A stretch of DNA of 64,000 nt from CAZOOK01 sp964581385. Lineage in GTDB: Bacteria > Pseudomonadota > Gammaproteobacteria > Nevskiales > Nevskiaceae. Where the stretch lies: assembly GCA_964581385.1 (NCBI GenBank), contig CAZOOK010000011.1, positions 73,952 through 137,951 of the forward strand, read 5' to 3'. Each line of letters opens with the position of its first letter. Positions within the stretch are counted from its first letter, which is position 1. Below are positions 44,784 to 54,336 of this stretch, one piece after another. A model generated the notes under the pieces. It searched no databases. It saw only the letters and a program-made list of their open reading frames with translations, and had not been told where the DNA came from. Position numbers and translations under genes: made by a program.

Positions 44784-46607
44784 TCACTTATTGATGACGA
44801 GGCCCTTCATGTCGCCGCTCTCACGCCAGTCCTGGAGGAGCTTCAGGAATGCATCCCATCCATGCCCATAGGCCCGGAACAGTGCCCATTTCGGTTTCGT
44901 CTCGCCCTCGTTGTTGAAATAGCTGGGCGGGCACTGCTGCTGGAATTCGGACAGGTCGACCTCTAATTCCTCGAAGCGCTGGACGTATGCGTCCTGCGCC
45001 TCCTTGCTCGGCTCGACGACGGCGGCGCCACGCTTGAGCGTCTCGTTGATGATATAGGCGATGTGATGGCCCTGCTTCCCGAACTGCTCGGTCACCGACG
45101 CGTTGAGGCCGCCCTGGATATATCCAATATAAAATTGGTTGGGGAATCCGTGCGTCATCGTGCCGTGGAGCGTCTTGGGGCCGTCGGCCCAATGCTTGTA
45201 GATCGACTCGCCGTTCCGTCCTTCGACGACATTGATGCCCCAGCGGCGCTCAAGATCGCTCGTCACTTCGAAGCCGCTGGCGAAGATCATGCAATCGACT
45301 TCATATTCCTTGCCATTGGCGACAAAGCCGCTTTCGGTCATGCGCTCGACGCCCTTGGTATCCGAAACATCGAGCAGCTTCACATTGGGGCGATTGAAGG
45401 TCGGGTAAAAATCGTCGCTCGACAATGGCCGCTTGCATAGGAACCGGTAATAGGGCTTCAGCGCCTCGGCCGTTTTCGGGTCCTCGATGATCGATTCGAC
45501 GCGGCGGCGCAGACGCTCCATGACCCGGTAATCGACGACCTCCCGACGCGCCACAAATTGCTCGACGCTGAGCTCGGGCCAACCCTCGGCGGCCAGTTCG
45601 GCGGCAAGGTTTCGGTTGATTTCGGTCCAGATGTCACAAATGAGGTCCGGCTCACCTGGTTTTAGAAATTCCATCGCCGCGCGTTGGAAATTGGCCTGCC
45701 GCTCCTGCTGCCAGCCAGGCTTCAGCGACTTGATCCATTCGGGATCGGCCGGCGGGTTGGGCCGCTCGTCCACACTCGAGGGCGTGCGCTGAACGACGTA
45801 GAGCTGCTTGGCGTATTTGCCCAGATAGGGGACGGCCTGAATAGCGGTCGCTCCGGTGCCGACAATCGCCACGCGCTTATCGGCCAGCTTATCGAGGACA
45901 GGATTCCGGTAGCTGCCGCCGGTGTAGCTATAGTCCCAACGGGCGCTATGGAAAATTTTGCCCTTGAACTTCTCGATCCCTGCAATGCCCGGCAGTTTCG
46001 GCATGTTGAGGACGCCGCAGGCAAGGATCACGAAACGGGCGCGAATGTCGTCTCCGCGATTGGTGCCAACCCGCCAGCGCTTGATCTTCTCGTCCCAGCG
46101 CAGCGTGTTTATCAGCGTATGGAACAGCGCCTTGTCGGCAAAGCTGTATTTTCCAGCGATCGACCTGCAATATTCGTAGATTTCGCCGCCGTCGGCGAAT
46201 TTCTTCGACGGCATGAAACCCATCTCTTCCAACAGCGGCAAATAACAATAGGATTCGTTGTCGCACTGAATGCCGGGATAGCGATTCCAATACCAGACTC
46301 CGCCAAAATCGCCCGCCGTGTCGACGTTCCGGAAGTTGGTGACGCCTGCCTGCGTCAGGTGATAGGAGGCCATGATCCCACCCCAACCGGCGCCAAGAAC
46401 GATGACGTCGATCTCCTCCGAGATTGGAGCGCGGGGTACGACCGGTTTGTGGGGGTCCGCAGCAAAATTAGCGACCACTTCGCCCATCGGCCTGAAATAT
46501 TGCTTCTGACCTTCGCGGCGCATGCGCTTGTCGCGCTCCTGCCTGTACTTTTCCCTCATTGCAGGGATATCGATGCTGACAGGCGTTTGCGTCGGCTCGC
46601 ACTTCAT
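44784..46607 (-). CDS. Baeyer-Villiger-type flavin monooxygenase
   Basis: 607 residues; the N-terminal extension of about 60 residues is usual in the cyclopentadecanone/steroid-type group. FAD motif VIVLGAGWGGIMASYHL (GAGWGG 72-77), the Baeyer-Villiger fingerprint FxGxxxHxxxW met by F214, G216, H220 and W224 (FKGKIFHSARWDY), and NADPH motif VAIVGTGATAIQAVP. Inserts an oxygen next to a ketone, giving an ester or lactone, with FAD, NADPH and O2. First gene of the minus-strand operon with the Rieske, ThDP and aldehyde dehydrogenase genes. Substrate likely an alicyclic or terpenoid ketone, by inference. Confidence 0.95.
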   Translation of the reverse strand: MKCEPTQTPVSIDIPAMREKYRQERDKRMRREGQKQYFRPMGEVVANFAADPHKPVVPRAPISEEIDVIVLGAGWGGIMASYHLTQAGVTNFRNVDTAGDFGGVWYWNRYPGIQCDNESYCYLPLLEEMGFMPSKKFADGGEIYEYCRSIAGKYSFADKALFHTLINTLRWDEKIKRWRVGTNRGDDIRARFVILACGVLNMPKLPGIAGIEKFKGKIFHSARWDYSYTGGSYRNPVLDKLADKRVAIVGTGATAIQAVPYLGKYAKQLYVVQRTPSSVDERPNPPADPEWIKSLKPGWQQERQANFQRAAMEFLKPGEPDLICDIWTEINRNLAAELAAEGWPELSVEQFVARREVVDYRVMERLRRRVESIIEDPKTAEALKPYYRFLCKRPLSSDDFYPTFNRPNVKLLDVSDTKGVERMTESGFVANGKEYEVDCMIFASGFEVTSDLERRWGINVVEGRNGESIYKHWADGPKTLHGTMTHGFPNQFYIGYIQGGLNASVTEQFGKQGHHIAYIINETLKRGAAVVEPSKEAQDAYVQRFEELEVDLSEFQQQCPPSYFNNEGETKPKWALFRAYGHGWDAFLKLLQDWRESGDMKGLVINK

Positions 46608-46967
46608 GTCTGATCTCGTTGATACGACATAAACAAATATCTCCCGGCAACACCGGGAGCTTTAAAAAAGTCGCCGCTCGAAGCGTTATGCGCAGCCACG
46701 AGTGCCGCGTCCCCGGCGGCACTGAAGACCGTAAAGGTCGCCCCTCGTGCATCGCACCCGCTTTCTTCTGGCCGCTGCGCATTCATCGGTCGCAGCGTCC
46801 CGCGAGCGGCACGATCGAAACGGTTTGCGCCACCCTTACCGCCACCACGCTGGAAATCACAACGATGCAGCCATCGAGCCCCAAAAAAATTTGTTTCATA
46901 ACCGACTTCAACCTGATTCACAGGATCGACGCGTCAGATCTCGGATGAGTTCGCAAGAATTGCCCAA
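46608..46967. other. 5' leader/regulatory region of the monooxygenase operon
   Basis: 360 bases upstream of the Baeyer-Villiger-type gene. I see no gene in it. It separates the start codon at 46607 from the palindrome at 46968-46985, so either the promoter lies near the palindrome with a long leader or a second promoter exists closer to the gene. Confidence 0.4.
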
Positions 46968-47362
46968 TAATTGTCCGGACAATTAATTCTGCCACCAGAT
47001 ACTCCTCGCTGCTGGCTTCTAGTCCTGTAGATATGAAAGCTAAACTGATCGTATAATTTAGTCAACAGTGTTGTTGTGTTAATGAGCAACTGCGCGTCGG
47101 GATCGTCAACTGCACAGCCCATCAGACCGTCGTCGTCCGCCGCCTTGGCAGGTGCCGCAACTTTGGGATCTGCCGCGCGTGCAAATCGGGCTTCGAGAAA
47201 CATCGGCGTGCTAGGGCCTGTTGACAGGTCCTGGAGCCCGATGCCGGTCATGGCGCGAATTACGAGGAGAACGTTAGTTTGATCGCCCGATTTACTGCAA
47301 AGCCTGGCGGCATGATTGAAAATCATGTCGATCGTCACGGCCGCAACATTTGTCCGGATCAT
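46934..47362 (-). CDS. Uncertain frame in the divergent gap, possible regulator-like relic
   Basis: 142 codons. The first part (DMIFNHAARLCSKSGDQTNV, LLVIRAMTGIGLQ) vaguely recalls the N-terminus of short HTH regulators, but no HTH is visible. Its start codon overlaps a degenerate operator copy and its end overlaps the 18-bp palindrome, which argues against a functional protein. I list it because the gap is otherwise long; it is probably not translated. Confidence 0.3.
   Translation of the reverse strand: MIRTNVAAVTIDMIFNHAARLCSKSGDQTNVLLVIRAMTGIGLQDLSTGPSTPMFLEARFARAADPKVAAPAKAADDDGLMGCAVDDPDAQLLINTTTLLTKLYDQFSFHIYRTRSQQRGVSGGRINCPDNYWAILANSSEI
46968..46985. promoter_or_regulatory. Perfect 18-bp palindrome, probable GntR-family operator
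   Basis: TAATTGTCCGGACAATTA is fully palindromic over 18 bases. Its core TGTCCGGACA recurs at 57889-57898 between the NHL-repeat gene and the GntR regulator gene, and degenerate copies lie at 47350-47361 and 57943-57954. Position in the gap between two divergent catabolic operons makes it the best regulatory candidate in the window. Confidence 0.7.
47350..47361. promoter_or_regulatory. Degenerate copy of the TTGTCCGGACAA element
   Basis: TTGTCCGGATCA: the left half is exact, the right half has two mismatches. It lies 39 bases before the start of the carboxylase operon, a place where a repressor could block the promoter. Weak evidence alone; of interest because exact copies occur nearby. Confidence 0.4.
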
Positions 47363-47400
47363 TTCTGCAACCGGCTCACGGTCGACGATGAGGCTGTCGA

Positions 47401-49002
47401 ATGAGCGCCCCGATTCTGTCCTCGTCGCTCAATCCCGAAAGTCCCGAAGCCAAGGCTCGCGTCGTCCACAACCGCGCCCTGGCGGACGAGTTGCGCGCCA
47501 AGGCAGCCCAGGCGGCGCTCGGCGGCAACGAGGCCTCACGCAAACGCCACACCAGCCGCGGCAAGCTCTTGCCGCGCGAACGCGTCGAGCGGCTGCTCGA
47601 TCCAGGTTCGCCACTGCTCGAGATCGGACAATTCGCCGCGGGCGACATGTACGAGGGAGAAGTGCCGGGCGCTGGCATGATCACGGCCATCGGCCGCGTA
47701 TCTGGCCGCCAATGCATGATCGTCGCCAATGACGCGACGGTGAAAGGTGGCACCTATTACCCGATGACGGTAAAAAAGCACCTGCGGGCGCAAGAGATCG
47801 CCGAGCAGAACCGCCTGCCCTGCATCTACCTCGTCGATTCCGGCGGCGCGAATCTGCCGCATCAGTCGGAAGTCTTTCCAGATCGCGATCATTTCGGGCG
47901 CATCTTCTTCAACCAGGCGAACATGAGCGCCCAGGGCATCCCGCAGATCGCCTGCGTCATGGGCAGCTGCACCGCCGGCGGCGCCTACGTGCCCGCCATG
48001 AGCGATGAAACCGTGATCGTCAGGAATCAGGGTACGATCTTCCTGGCCGGCCCGCCGCTAGTGAAGGCCGCGACCGGCGAAGAAATCAGCGCCGAGGATC
48101 TGGGCGGCGGTGAACTGCACACGCGCAAATCGGGTGTCGCCGATCATCTCGCCGAGAACGACGAACACGCGCTATCCATCGTGCGCGATATCGTCAGCCA
48201 CTTGGGGCCTCGTCACGTTCACGACTTGCCGCTCAAGGAGCCGCGCCCGCCAAAATATGCGGCCGAAGAACTCTATGCCGTCGTGCCCGCGGATGTACGC
48301 GCGCCCTACGACGTGCATGAAGTGATCGCGCGGATCGTCGACGGCTCCGAGTTCCACGAGTTCAAGCCGTTGTACGGCGCGACGCTGGTCTGTGGCTTCG
48401 CGCATATCTGGGGTATACCGGTGGCGATCCTCGCCAACAACGGTGTGCTGTTTTCCGAGAGCGCGCAGAAGGGCGCCCATTTCATCGAACTCGCCTGCCA
48501 ACGACGCATTCCGCTGCTATTCCTGCAGAACATCTCGGGCTTCATGGTCGGCGGAAAATATGAGGCGGAAGGCATCGCCAAGCACGGAGCCAAGCTGGTG
48601 ACCGCCGTTGCCACCGCCACCGTGCCCAAGCTCACCGTTCTGATCGGCGGCAGCTTCGGCGCCGGCAACTACGGCATGTGCGGCAGGGCCTACTCCCCGC
48701 GTTTCCTCTTCACCTGGCCCAACAGCCGCATCAGCGTCATGGGCGGCGAACAAGCGGCAAGTGTCCTCGCCACCGTGCACCGCGACGCGGACAAATGGAC
48801 GCCGCAAGAAGCCGCCGCCTTCAAAGCTCCGATCCGACAGAAATACGAGGATGAGGGTAATCCCTATCACGCGACGGCGCGGCTGTGGGACGACGGTGTG
48901 ATCGATCCTGCGCAAACGCGCGATGTGCTGGGACTGGCGCTCGCCGCGAGTCTTGAGGCGCCGATACCCGACCGGCCGCAGTTCGGCGTCTTCAGGATGT
49001 AA
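47401..49002 (+). CDS. Acyl-CoA carboxylase, carboxyltransferase (beta) subunit
   Basis: 533 residues, near methylcrotonyl-CoA carboxylase beta (about 535). RGKLLPRERVERLLDPGSP near the start, the acyl-CoA site region CIYLVDSGGANLPHQSEVFP and GIPQIACVMGSCTAGGAYVP (oxyanion-type glycines), and the carboxybiotin half with NISGFMVGGKYEAEGIAKHG. It transfers CO2 from biotin to an acyl-CoA. The VDSGGANLP block is typical of methylcrotonyl-/geranyl-CoA-type enzymes rather than propionyl-CoA ones, an inference. First gene of the plus-strand operon. Confidence 0.93.
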   Translation: MSAPILSSSLNPESPEAKARVVHNRALADELRAKAAQAALGGNEASRKRHTSRGKLLPRERVERLLDPGSPLLEIGQFAAGDMYEGEVPGAGMITAIGRVSGRQCMIVANDATVKGGTYYPMTVKKHLRAQEIAEQNRLPCIYLVDSGGANLPHQSEVFPDRDHFGRIFFNQANMSAQGIPQIACVMGSCTAGGAYVPAMSDETVIVRNQGTIFLAGPPLVKAATGEEISAEDLGGGELHTRKSGVADHLAENDEHALSIVRDIVSHLGPRHVHDLPLKEPRPPKYAAEELYAVVPADVRAPYDVHEVIARIVDGSEFHEFKPLYGATLVCGFAHIWGIPVAILANNGVLFSESAQKGAHFIELACQRRIPLLFLQNISGFMVGGKYEAEGIAKHGAKLVTAVATATVPKLTVLIGGSFGAGNYGMCGRAYSPRFLFTWPNSRISVMGGEQAASVLATVHRDADKWTPQEAAAFKAPIRQKYEDEGNPYHATARLWDDGVIDPAQTRDVLGLALAASLEAPIPDRPQFGVFRM

Positions 49003-49004
49003 AT

Positions 49005-50864
49005 GTGACGGCCATGATCTCTTCCCTTCTCATCGCCAACCGCGGCGAAATCGCTTGCCGGGTTATCCGCACCGCCCGCCGCATGGGCATTCGCACCATC
49101 GCGATTTATTCAGACGCCGATGCCAATGCGCTGCATGTACACGAAGCGGACGAGGCCGTGCATATCGGCCCTTCCGCGGCGCACGAAAGTTACCTTGTCG
49201 GCGACAAGATCCTGGCCGCCGCCAAGGCCAGAGGCGCGGCTGCGATCCATCCGGGCTACGGCTTCCTTTCGGAGAATGCCGAATTCGCCCAGGCGGTGAT
49301 CGACGCCGGACTCACCTGGGTCGGGCCGAAGCCGCATTCCATCCGCGCCATGGGTCTCAAGGACGCGGCCAAGAAGTTGATGGCCGAGGCCGGCGTCCCA
49401 GTGACGCCTGGCTACATGGGCAAGGAACAGGCGCCTGCGTTCCTCGCCGAGCGCGCTGCCGAGATCGGCTACCCGGTGCTGATCAAAGCAGTCGCGGGCG
49501 GCGGCGGCAAGGGCATGCGTTTGGTCGAGCACGCCAAGGATTTCAGCGACGCGCTCGTCTCCTGCCGGCGCGAAGCGGCCGCATCCTTTGGTAATGATCA
49601 CGTCCTCATCGAGAAGTACATCCAGCGCCCGCGCCATATCGAAGTGCAGGTGTTCGGCGACAGCCATGGCAACATCGTCCACCTGTTCGAGCGCGACTGC
49701 TCGCTGCAGCGCCGCCATCAGAAGGTGATCGAGGAAGCTCCTGCGCCAGGCATGGATGAGACGACGCGCAAAGCGATCTGTGGGGCCGCGGTGCGGGCGG
49801 CGAAAGCCGTCGACTACGTTGGTGCGGGCACCATCGAATTCATCGCCGACGCCTCGGAAGGCCTGCGCGCAGACCGCATCTGGTTCATGGAAATGAACAC
49901 ACGCCTGCAGGTCGAACACCCGGTCACCGAAGAAATCACCGGCGTCGACCTGGTCGAATGGCAACTGCGAGCGGCGAGCGGGGAACCGCTGCCGAAAAAG
50001 CAGAGCGATCTGGCGATCAATGGCTCGGCCATGGAAGCACGGCTTTATGCGGAAGATCCGGCGAAGGGCTTCCTGCCGAGCATCGGCACTCTGGAACTGC
50101 TGCAATTCGGCGTAGGGGATGGTGAAAGCGGCCGCATCGACACCGGCGTCTACCAGGGCGCGGAAGTGTCTCCTTTCTACGACCCGATGATCGCCAAGGT
50201 GATCGCCCATGGCGAGAATAGGGAAAAAGCGCGCAGACGCCTGCGCCAGATGCTTGCCGGCTCCGCCGTTTGGCCGGTAAAGACCAATGCCTCATTTTTA
50301 GTGAAAGCGCTCGAGCATCCAAGCTTCGTGGCAGGCGATGTCGATACCGGCCTTATTGGCCGCGATGGCGAAGCGATGGCCACTCCCCCGACGCCCTCGT
50401 CCGAATCGCTGACGCGCGCGGCGATGAAGCTGGTGGCACATACCGGTCAGCCCGGCTTCCGACTGAACGCTGCACCCATGCGAACGGCGCCTTTCCTGCT
50501 CGATGGCAACCCGGTCGATATCCGTCTTGAAGGGTGTGGCAGCAGCAGTCCCTCTGCATCGGCCCTCGTCACCGAGCAAGGCCAGGCTTGGCTGCTGACG
50601 CCGTGGCGCAAGGAAGGCGCAGCCGGCGGTGCGACTGCGACTGGCGCTATCCTCGCGCCGATGCCCGGCAGAATCATCGTTGTCGAAGTGGCGGCCGGCG
50701 AAAAAGTGAAAAAAGGCCAGAAGCTGCTTACGCTCGAAGCCATGAAGATGGAACACACACTCACGGCACCCTTCGACGGCGTGGTGGCCGAGCTCAACGC
50801 CGCTGCCGGCTCGCAGGTACAAGTGGAGACGCTACTGGCGCGAATCGAACAGGACAAAGACTGA
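49005..50864 (+). CDS. Acyl-CoA carboxylase, biotin carboxylase/BCCP (alpha) subunit
   Basis: 619 residues from GTG 49005, or 616 from ATG 49014; the start LLIANRGEIACRVIRTAR fits either. Biotin carboxylase/ATP-grasp: IKAVAGGGGKGMRLVEH, EKYIQRPRHIEVQVFGD, EMNTRLQVEHPVTEEITG. The C-terminal biotinyl domain has the lysine motif EAMKMEH near residue 580. Somewhat shorter than MCC alpha (about 655), through the linker region. Begins two bases after the beta subunit and overlaps the MaoC gene (TGATG). Together with the beta subunit it carboxylates an enoyl- or acyl-CoA. Confidence 0.94.
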   Translation: MTAMISSLLIANRGEIACRVIRTARRMGIRTIAIYSDADANALHVHEADEAVHIGPSAAHESYLVGDKILAAAKARGAAAIHPGYGFLSENAEFAQAVIDAGLTWVGPKPHSIRAMGLKDAAKKLMAEAGVPVTPGYMGKEQAPAFLAERAAEIGYPVLIKAVAGGGGKGMRLVEHAKDFSDALVSCRREAAASFGNDHVLIEKYIQRPRHIEVQVFGDSHGNIVHLFERDCSLQRRHQKVIEEAPAPGMDETTRKAICGAAVRAAKAVDYVGAGTIEFIADASEGLRADRIWFMEMNTRLQVEHPVTEEITGVDLVEWQLRAASGEPLPKKQSDLAINGSAMEARLYAEDPAKGFLPSIGTLELLQFGVGDGESGRIDTGVYQGAEVSPFYDPMIAKVIAHGENREKARRRLRQMLAGSAVWPVKTNASFLVKALEHPSFVAGDVDTGLIGRDGEAMATPPTPSSESLTRAAMKLVAHTGQPGFRLNAAPMRTAPFLLDGNPVDIRLEGCGSSSPSASALVTEQGQAWLLTPWRKEGAAGGATATGAILAPMPGRIIVVEVAAGEKVKKGQKLLTLEAMKMEHTLTAPFDGVVAELNAAAGSQVQVETLLARIEQDKD

Positions 50865-51316
50865 TGGCAGGGCGATACTTTGACGCATGGAAAGTGGGTG
50901 ACAAAATGGAGCATGAGATCCGTCGCACGGTGACCGAGACGGATAACCTGCTGTTCTCCACCATGACGCACAATCCGCAGCCGCTGCACATCGACGCCGA
51001 GGCAGCCAAGGCCTCCGAGTTCGGGCAGATCATCGTCAACGGCACTTTCACTTTCGCGCTGATGATTGGCCTCACTATCAGCGACACGACACTGGGCACG
51101 CTCGTCGCCAATCTCGGCTATGACAAGCTTGTCATGCCCAAGCCTGTATTCATCGGCGACACCATGCGCGCCACCACCGAGATTGCAGAACTGCGCGAGT
51201 CCAAATCACGCCCCGATGCCGGAATCGTTACGTTCAGGCACGAGTTGATCAACCAGCGGAACGAGGTTGTCTGCCGCTGCCTGCGTTCGGCGCTGATCAA
51301 ACGCCGCGCAGCCTGA
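50864..51316 (+). CDS. MaoC-family enoyl-CoA hydratase
   Basis: 150 residues from ATG 50864, which overlaps the preceding stop. Single hotdog: TETDNLLFSTMTHNPQPLHI, EAAKASEFGQIIVNGTFTFA, then KPVFIGDTMRATTEI. The T-x-NPxPLHxD pattern carries the Asp/His pair of (R)-hydratases. In Mycobacterium tuberculosis a MaoC protein (Rv2499c) has the same place between the AccA1/AccD1 carboxylase and a CitE-like lyase; in ripABC/ict-ich-ccl operons a MaoC hydratase converts itaconyl-CoA to citramalyl-CoA. Either role suits this gene. Confidence 0.9.
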   Translation: MAGRYFDAWKVGDKMEHEIRRTVTETDNLLFSTMTHNPQPLHIDAEAAKASEFGQIIVNGTFTFALMIGLTISDTTLGTLVANLGYDKLVMPKPVFIGDTMRATTEIAELRESKSRPDAGIVTFRHELINQRNEVVCRCLRSALIKRRAA

Positions 51317-51355
51317 GACTCATCGACAAATCCAGCATCCGTATAGAGATAAATA

Positions 51356-52246
51356 ATGGCTACAGAGAAAGAAATTTTCAGCGCGCGATCCTGGCTGTTC
51401 GCGCCGGGCGACAGCGAGCGCAAGATTGAAAAAGCGGCCGCAGGCCCGGCCGATGTCGTCATCTTTGATCTTGAAGATGCGGTCGCTGAACAAGAGAAGC
51501 CCAAAGCGCGCTCCACCGTGTCTGCTTTTCTGAAGGCGCAGCCGGAAAACCGCTCGCGGTTTTGGGTCCGCATCAATCCGCTGCAGGGGCCGCATGCGCT
51601 GGTGGATCTCGCGGCAGTGATGCCCGGCCGTCCGGGCGGCATCATGCTGCCCAAATCGCGCGGGCGGGAGGATGTCGAATTGCTGGATCATTATCTGTCG
51701 GCGCTGGAAGTCAGCTGCGGCATCGCACAGGGCTCGACCAAAGTCATCGCGCTCGTCACCGAAACCGCCGAGGGCATGTTCACCACCGGCACCTACGCCG
51801 GCGCGCCAAGGCTGGTCGCCATGACCTGGGGCGCCGAGGATCTCGCCGACGCGCTTGGTGCCAGCGAGAACCGTAACCCCGACGGCAGCTATGGTTTTAC
51901 CTACGAGTTGGCGCGCAGCCTCTGCGTCCTGGGTGCTGCAACTGCCGGCGTGGCCGCCATCGAAACCATTCACGGCGATTTTCGCGACGACGCCGGCCTG
52001 CGCAAGCGGGCGGAGCAGGTGCGGCGTGCCGGCTACCGCGGCATGCTGGCGATCCATCCGGCGCAGGTCGATGTCATCAACGCGGCCTTCACGCCCAATG
52101 TCGAGGAGCTCGCGGCGGCGCAGGAAATCGTCGATCTCTTCGCCGCCAATCCCGGCGCCGGCACGATTGGCTACAAAGGCGCGATGCTCGATCGGCCGCA
52201 TCTGGCCCGCGCGCAGGCGCTGCTCAAGTCAGCGGCGCGCCGATGA
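51356..52246 (+). CDS. CitE-like beta-hydroxyacyl-CoA lyase
   Basis: 296 residues. SWLFAPGDSERKIEKAAAGP, DVVIFDLEDAVAEQEKPKAR (metal-binding E/D), RINPLQGPHALVDL, ALVTETAEGMFTTGTY and MTWGAEDLADALG, the HpcH/HpaI-aldolase TIM barrel of CitE-type proteins. No citrate lyase alpha/gamma subunits are nearby, so it is a stand-alone CoA-ester lyase. Known relatives cleave citramalyl-CoA to acetyl-CoA and pyruvate; Rv2498c of M. tuberculosis also cleaves HMG-CoA. Its start is 39 bases after the MaoC stop; the next gene overlaps its end. Confidence 0.92.
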   Translation: MATEKEIFSARSWLFAPGDSERKIEKAAAGPADVVIFDLEDAVAEQEKPKARSTVSAFLKAQPENRSRFWVRINPLQGPHALVDLAAVMPGRPGGIMLPKSRGREDVELLDHYLSALEVSCGIAQGSTKVIALVTETAEGMFTTGTYAGAPRLVAMTWGAEDLADALGASENRNPDGSYGFTYELARSLCVLGAATAGVAAIETIHGDFRDDAGLRKRAEQVRRAGYRGMLAIHPAQVDVINAAFTPNVEELAAAQEIVDLFAANPGAGTIGYKGAMLDRPHLARAQALLKSAARR

Positions 52247-53517
52247 TGGTCACGACCGACGCGGCCGGGCTCGAGCTGAGCCGCTTTCTACGGCCGGGCG
52301 ACCGCATTATCTGGGGCCAGGCTTGCGGTGAACCCGCAACGCTGGTCGAAGCGCTGATCGCTCAAGCTGAACGCCTCGGCCGCGTCTCGGCGTTCGCAGC
52401 CACCAGCTTTTCGGGCTTGCTTGATCCGGCGGCTGCAGACAAGTTCGATATTTCCAGCATGGGTGCGATCGGAGCGCTGCGCGCGCTCACGGCCGCCAAC
52501 AAGCTGGGCGTCATCCCATGTCATGTCAGTCAGGTCGGACCGATGATCGAACAAGGGCTGATCGGTTGCGATGTGGCCTTCGTGCAGGTCAGTCCGCCGG
52601 ATAGCAACGGCAATCACAGCTTCGGCCTGACCAACGACTTCATCCACCTGGCCGTGGCGAAGGCGCGCGTGGTCATCGCCGAGGTGAATGAACGCGTGCC
52701 GTTCACCCATGGCGATGTGGTGCTGCCGGCCGCGCGTATCGATTGCGCCGTTCATGTCGCGCGCACACCGGTAGAAGTCATGCCCGCGCAGATCGGCGAA
52801 ACCGATCAGGCGATTGCCAGAATCGTGGCCAGATACATCGAGGATGGCGCCGTGTTGCAGGTCGGGTTCGGCGCGGTACCCGACGCGATCCTGCGCCTGC
52901 TGCACGACCGACGCGATCTGGGCGTCCACTCGGGCATGATCGGCGACAGCGTTGTCGATCTGGTCGAAAAAGGGGTCGTCACCAATGCCTTGAAACCCAT
53001 CGATACCGGCGTTTCCGTTACGACGACGCTGATCGGGTCCAAGCGCCTGTATGAATTCGCTCACCAGAATCCGCGGATCAGCGTGCGCACTTCTGCCTAT
53101 ACGCACGACCCAGGCGTCCTGTCGCGCCTGCAGAAGCTGGTGACGATCAACTCCGCGATGGAGGTCGATCTGACGGGCCAGGTGAATGCCGAGCAGAGCG
53201 GATCGCAATATCTCGGCGGCACCGGCGGGCAGGTGGACTTTGTCCGCGCCGGCGTGCGTTCGCCCGGCGGCCATTCCATCATCGCCTTGCCGGCGACAGC
53301 CAAGGGCGGCAAGCTCAGCCGAATCACCGCCAGCCTGTCTGGGCCGGTCACCACCGCACGCAGCGACGTCGATATCATCGTCACAGAATTTGGCGCTGCC
53401 GAGCTCAAGGGGCAGACGCTCGCCGAACGCACGCGCCGCCTGATCGCCATCGCCCACCCGGATTTCCAGGAGGAGCTGAACCGGACGGCCCACTCCATTC
53501 AGAAGCGAGGATTCTAA
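52243..53517 (+). CDS. Acetyl-CoA hydrolase/transferase family CoA-transferase
   Basis: 424 residues. RPGDRIIWGQACGEPATLVE at the N-terminus, VQVSPPDSNGNHSFGLTND, VLQVGFGAVPDAILRLLHD, DLGVHSGMIGDSVVDLVEKG, and later GGTGGQVDFVRAG with the C-terminal ELKGQTLAERTRRLIAIAHP, all of the class I 4-hydroxybutyrate/acetyl-CoA:acid CoA-transferase family. In the itaconate operons (ripA/ict) such a protein activates itaconate with CoA. Placement directly after a MaoC and a CitE-like gene is the same. Coupled to the lyase by a 4-base overlap. Confidence 0.93.
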   Translation: MMVTTDAAGLELSRFLRPGDRIIWGQACGEPATLVEALIAQAERLGRVSAFAATSFSGLLDPAAADKFDISSMGAIGALRALTAANKLGVIPCHVSQVGPMIEQGLIGCDVAFVQVSPPDSNGNHSFGLTNDFIHLAVAKARVVIAEVNERVPFTHGDVVLPAARIDCAVHVARTPVEVMPAQIGETDQAIARIVARYIEDGAVLQVGFGAVPDAILRLLHDRRDLGVHSGMIGDSVVDLVEKGVVTNALKPIDTGVSVTTTLIGSKRLYEFAHQNPRISVRTSAYTHDPGVLSRLQKLVTINSAMEVDLTGQVNAEQSGSQYLGGTGGQVDFVRAGVRSPGGHSIIALPATAKGGKLSRITASLSGPVTTARSDVDIIVTEFGAAELKGQTLAERTRRLIAIAHPDFQEELNRTAHSIQKRGF

Positions 53518-53518
53518 G

Positions 53519-54286
53519 ATGAGCGATGCTGTGCTCTTCGATGCGCGCGATGATGGAATCGCGATCATTACCTTGAATCGGCCCGAGACGCGCAATGCGC
53601 TCGGCAAGGATATTCGCGACGGATTGTTCTCCGCATGGGATCGCTTCGAGCGCGACCCGGCGCTGCGCGTCGCCATCCTGACCGGCGCGGGCGACAAGGC
53701 ATTCTGTGCGGGCGGCAATCTCAAGGAGATGACAGAGAGCGGCATGACCGTCCCGCCGCGCGACATGCTTCCGGTGCCGGGAGATACCATCGAACTCACC
53801 AAGCCGACCATCGCGGCGGTCAATGGCGTAGCTTTCGCCGGCGGCTGGTTGATCGCCCAGGCTTGCGATCTGTGCGTCGCGAGCATCAACGCGAAATTCG
53901 CCATCACCGAAGTCAAAGTGGGCAGGAGCTCGCCGTGGGCGGCGCCGCTGATTCACATGATCCCGCAGCGGATCATGATGGAAATCATCCTCACCGGGAA
54001 ACCGATCACTGCGCAACGCGCCTACGAAATCGGCCTGGTCAATCGCCTAGCGGAACCCGATCAGCTGATGGAAGCCGCGCTCGCTCTGGCTGCCGAGATT
54101 CTCGACGGCGCTCCGCTGTCGGTGCGGGCGGGGCGCGAAACGGTCATGCTCGCCGCGGAGATGGGCCGTTCAGCCGCTTTGCAAGCCGCAAGACATGCCT
54201 CGGAATATTGTTATATGAGCGACGATGCGCAGGAGGGTCCGCGCGCCTTCGCCGAAAAACGGCGCCCGCAGTGGAAGGGCCGTTGA
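53519..54286 (+). CDS. Enoyl-CoA hydratase/isomerase family protein
   Basis: 255 residues. ITLNRPETRNALGKDIRDGL, AGDKAFCAGGNLKEM (oxyanion loop), AAVNGVAFAGGWLIAQACDL and ITEVKVGRSSPWAAPL. Where active crotonases have the first catalytic Glu this region reads EVKVGRSSPW, and the second Glu position is NRLAEPDQ, so hydratase activity should be tested rather than assumed. Begins two bases after the CoA-transferase. Possible role: hydration of the carboxylated enoyl-CoA. Confidence 0.9.
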   Translation: MSDAVLFDARDDGIAIITLNRPETRNALGKDIRDGLFSAWDRFERDPALRVAILTGAGDKAFCAGGNLKEMTESGMTVPPRDMLPVPGDTIELTKPTIAAVNGVAFAGGWLIAQACDLCVASINAKFAITEVKVGRSSPWAAPLIHMIPQRIMMEIILTGKPITAQRAYEIGLVNRLAEPDQLMEAALALAAEILDGAPLSVRAGRETVMLAAEMGRSAALQAARHASEYCYMSDDAQEGPRAFAEKRRPQWKGR

Positions 54287-54336
54287 ACACGAATGAACAG
54301 CGCGTTACTCGTTGTTGAGCAGATGGATAAGCGTCC

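Noticed and set aside
49110..50210. Minus-strand frame of 366 codons opposite the biotin carboxylase
   Set aside because: Antisense shadow; the plus strand carries ATP-grasp and biotin motifs.
52288..53916. Minus-strand frame of 542 codons opposite the CoA-transferase and hydratase
   Set aside because: It runs across two well-supported plus-strand genes and shows no domain of its own.
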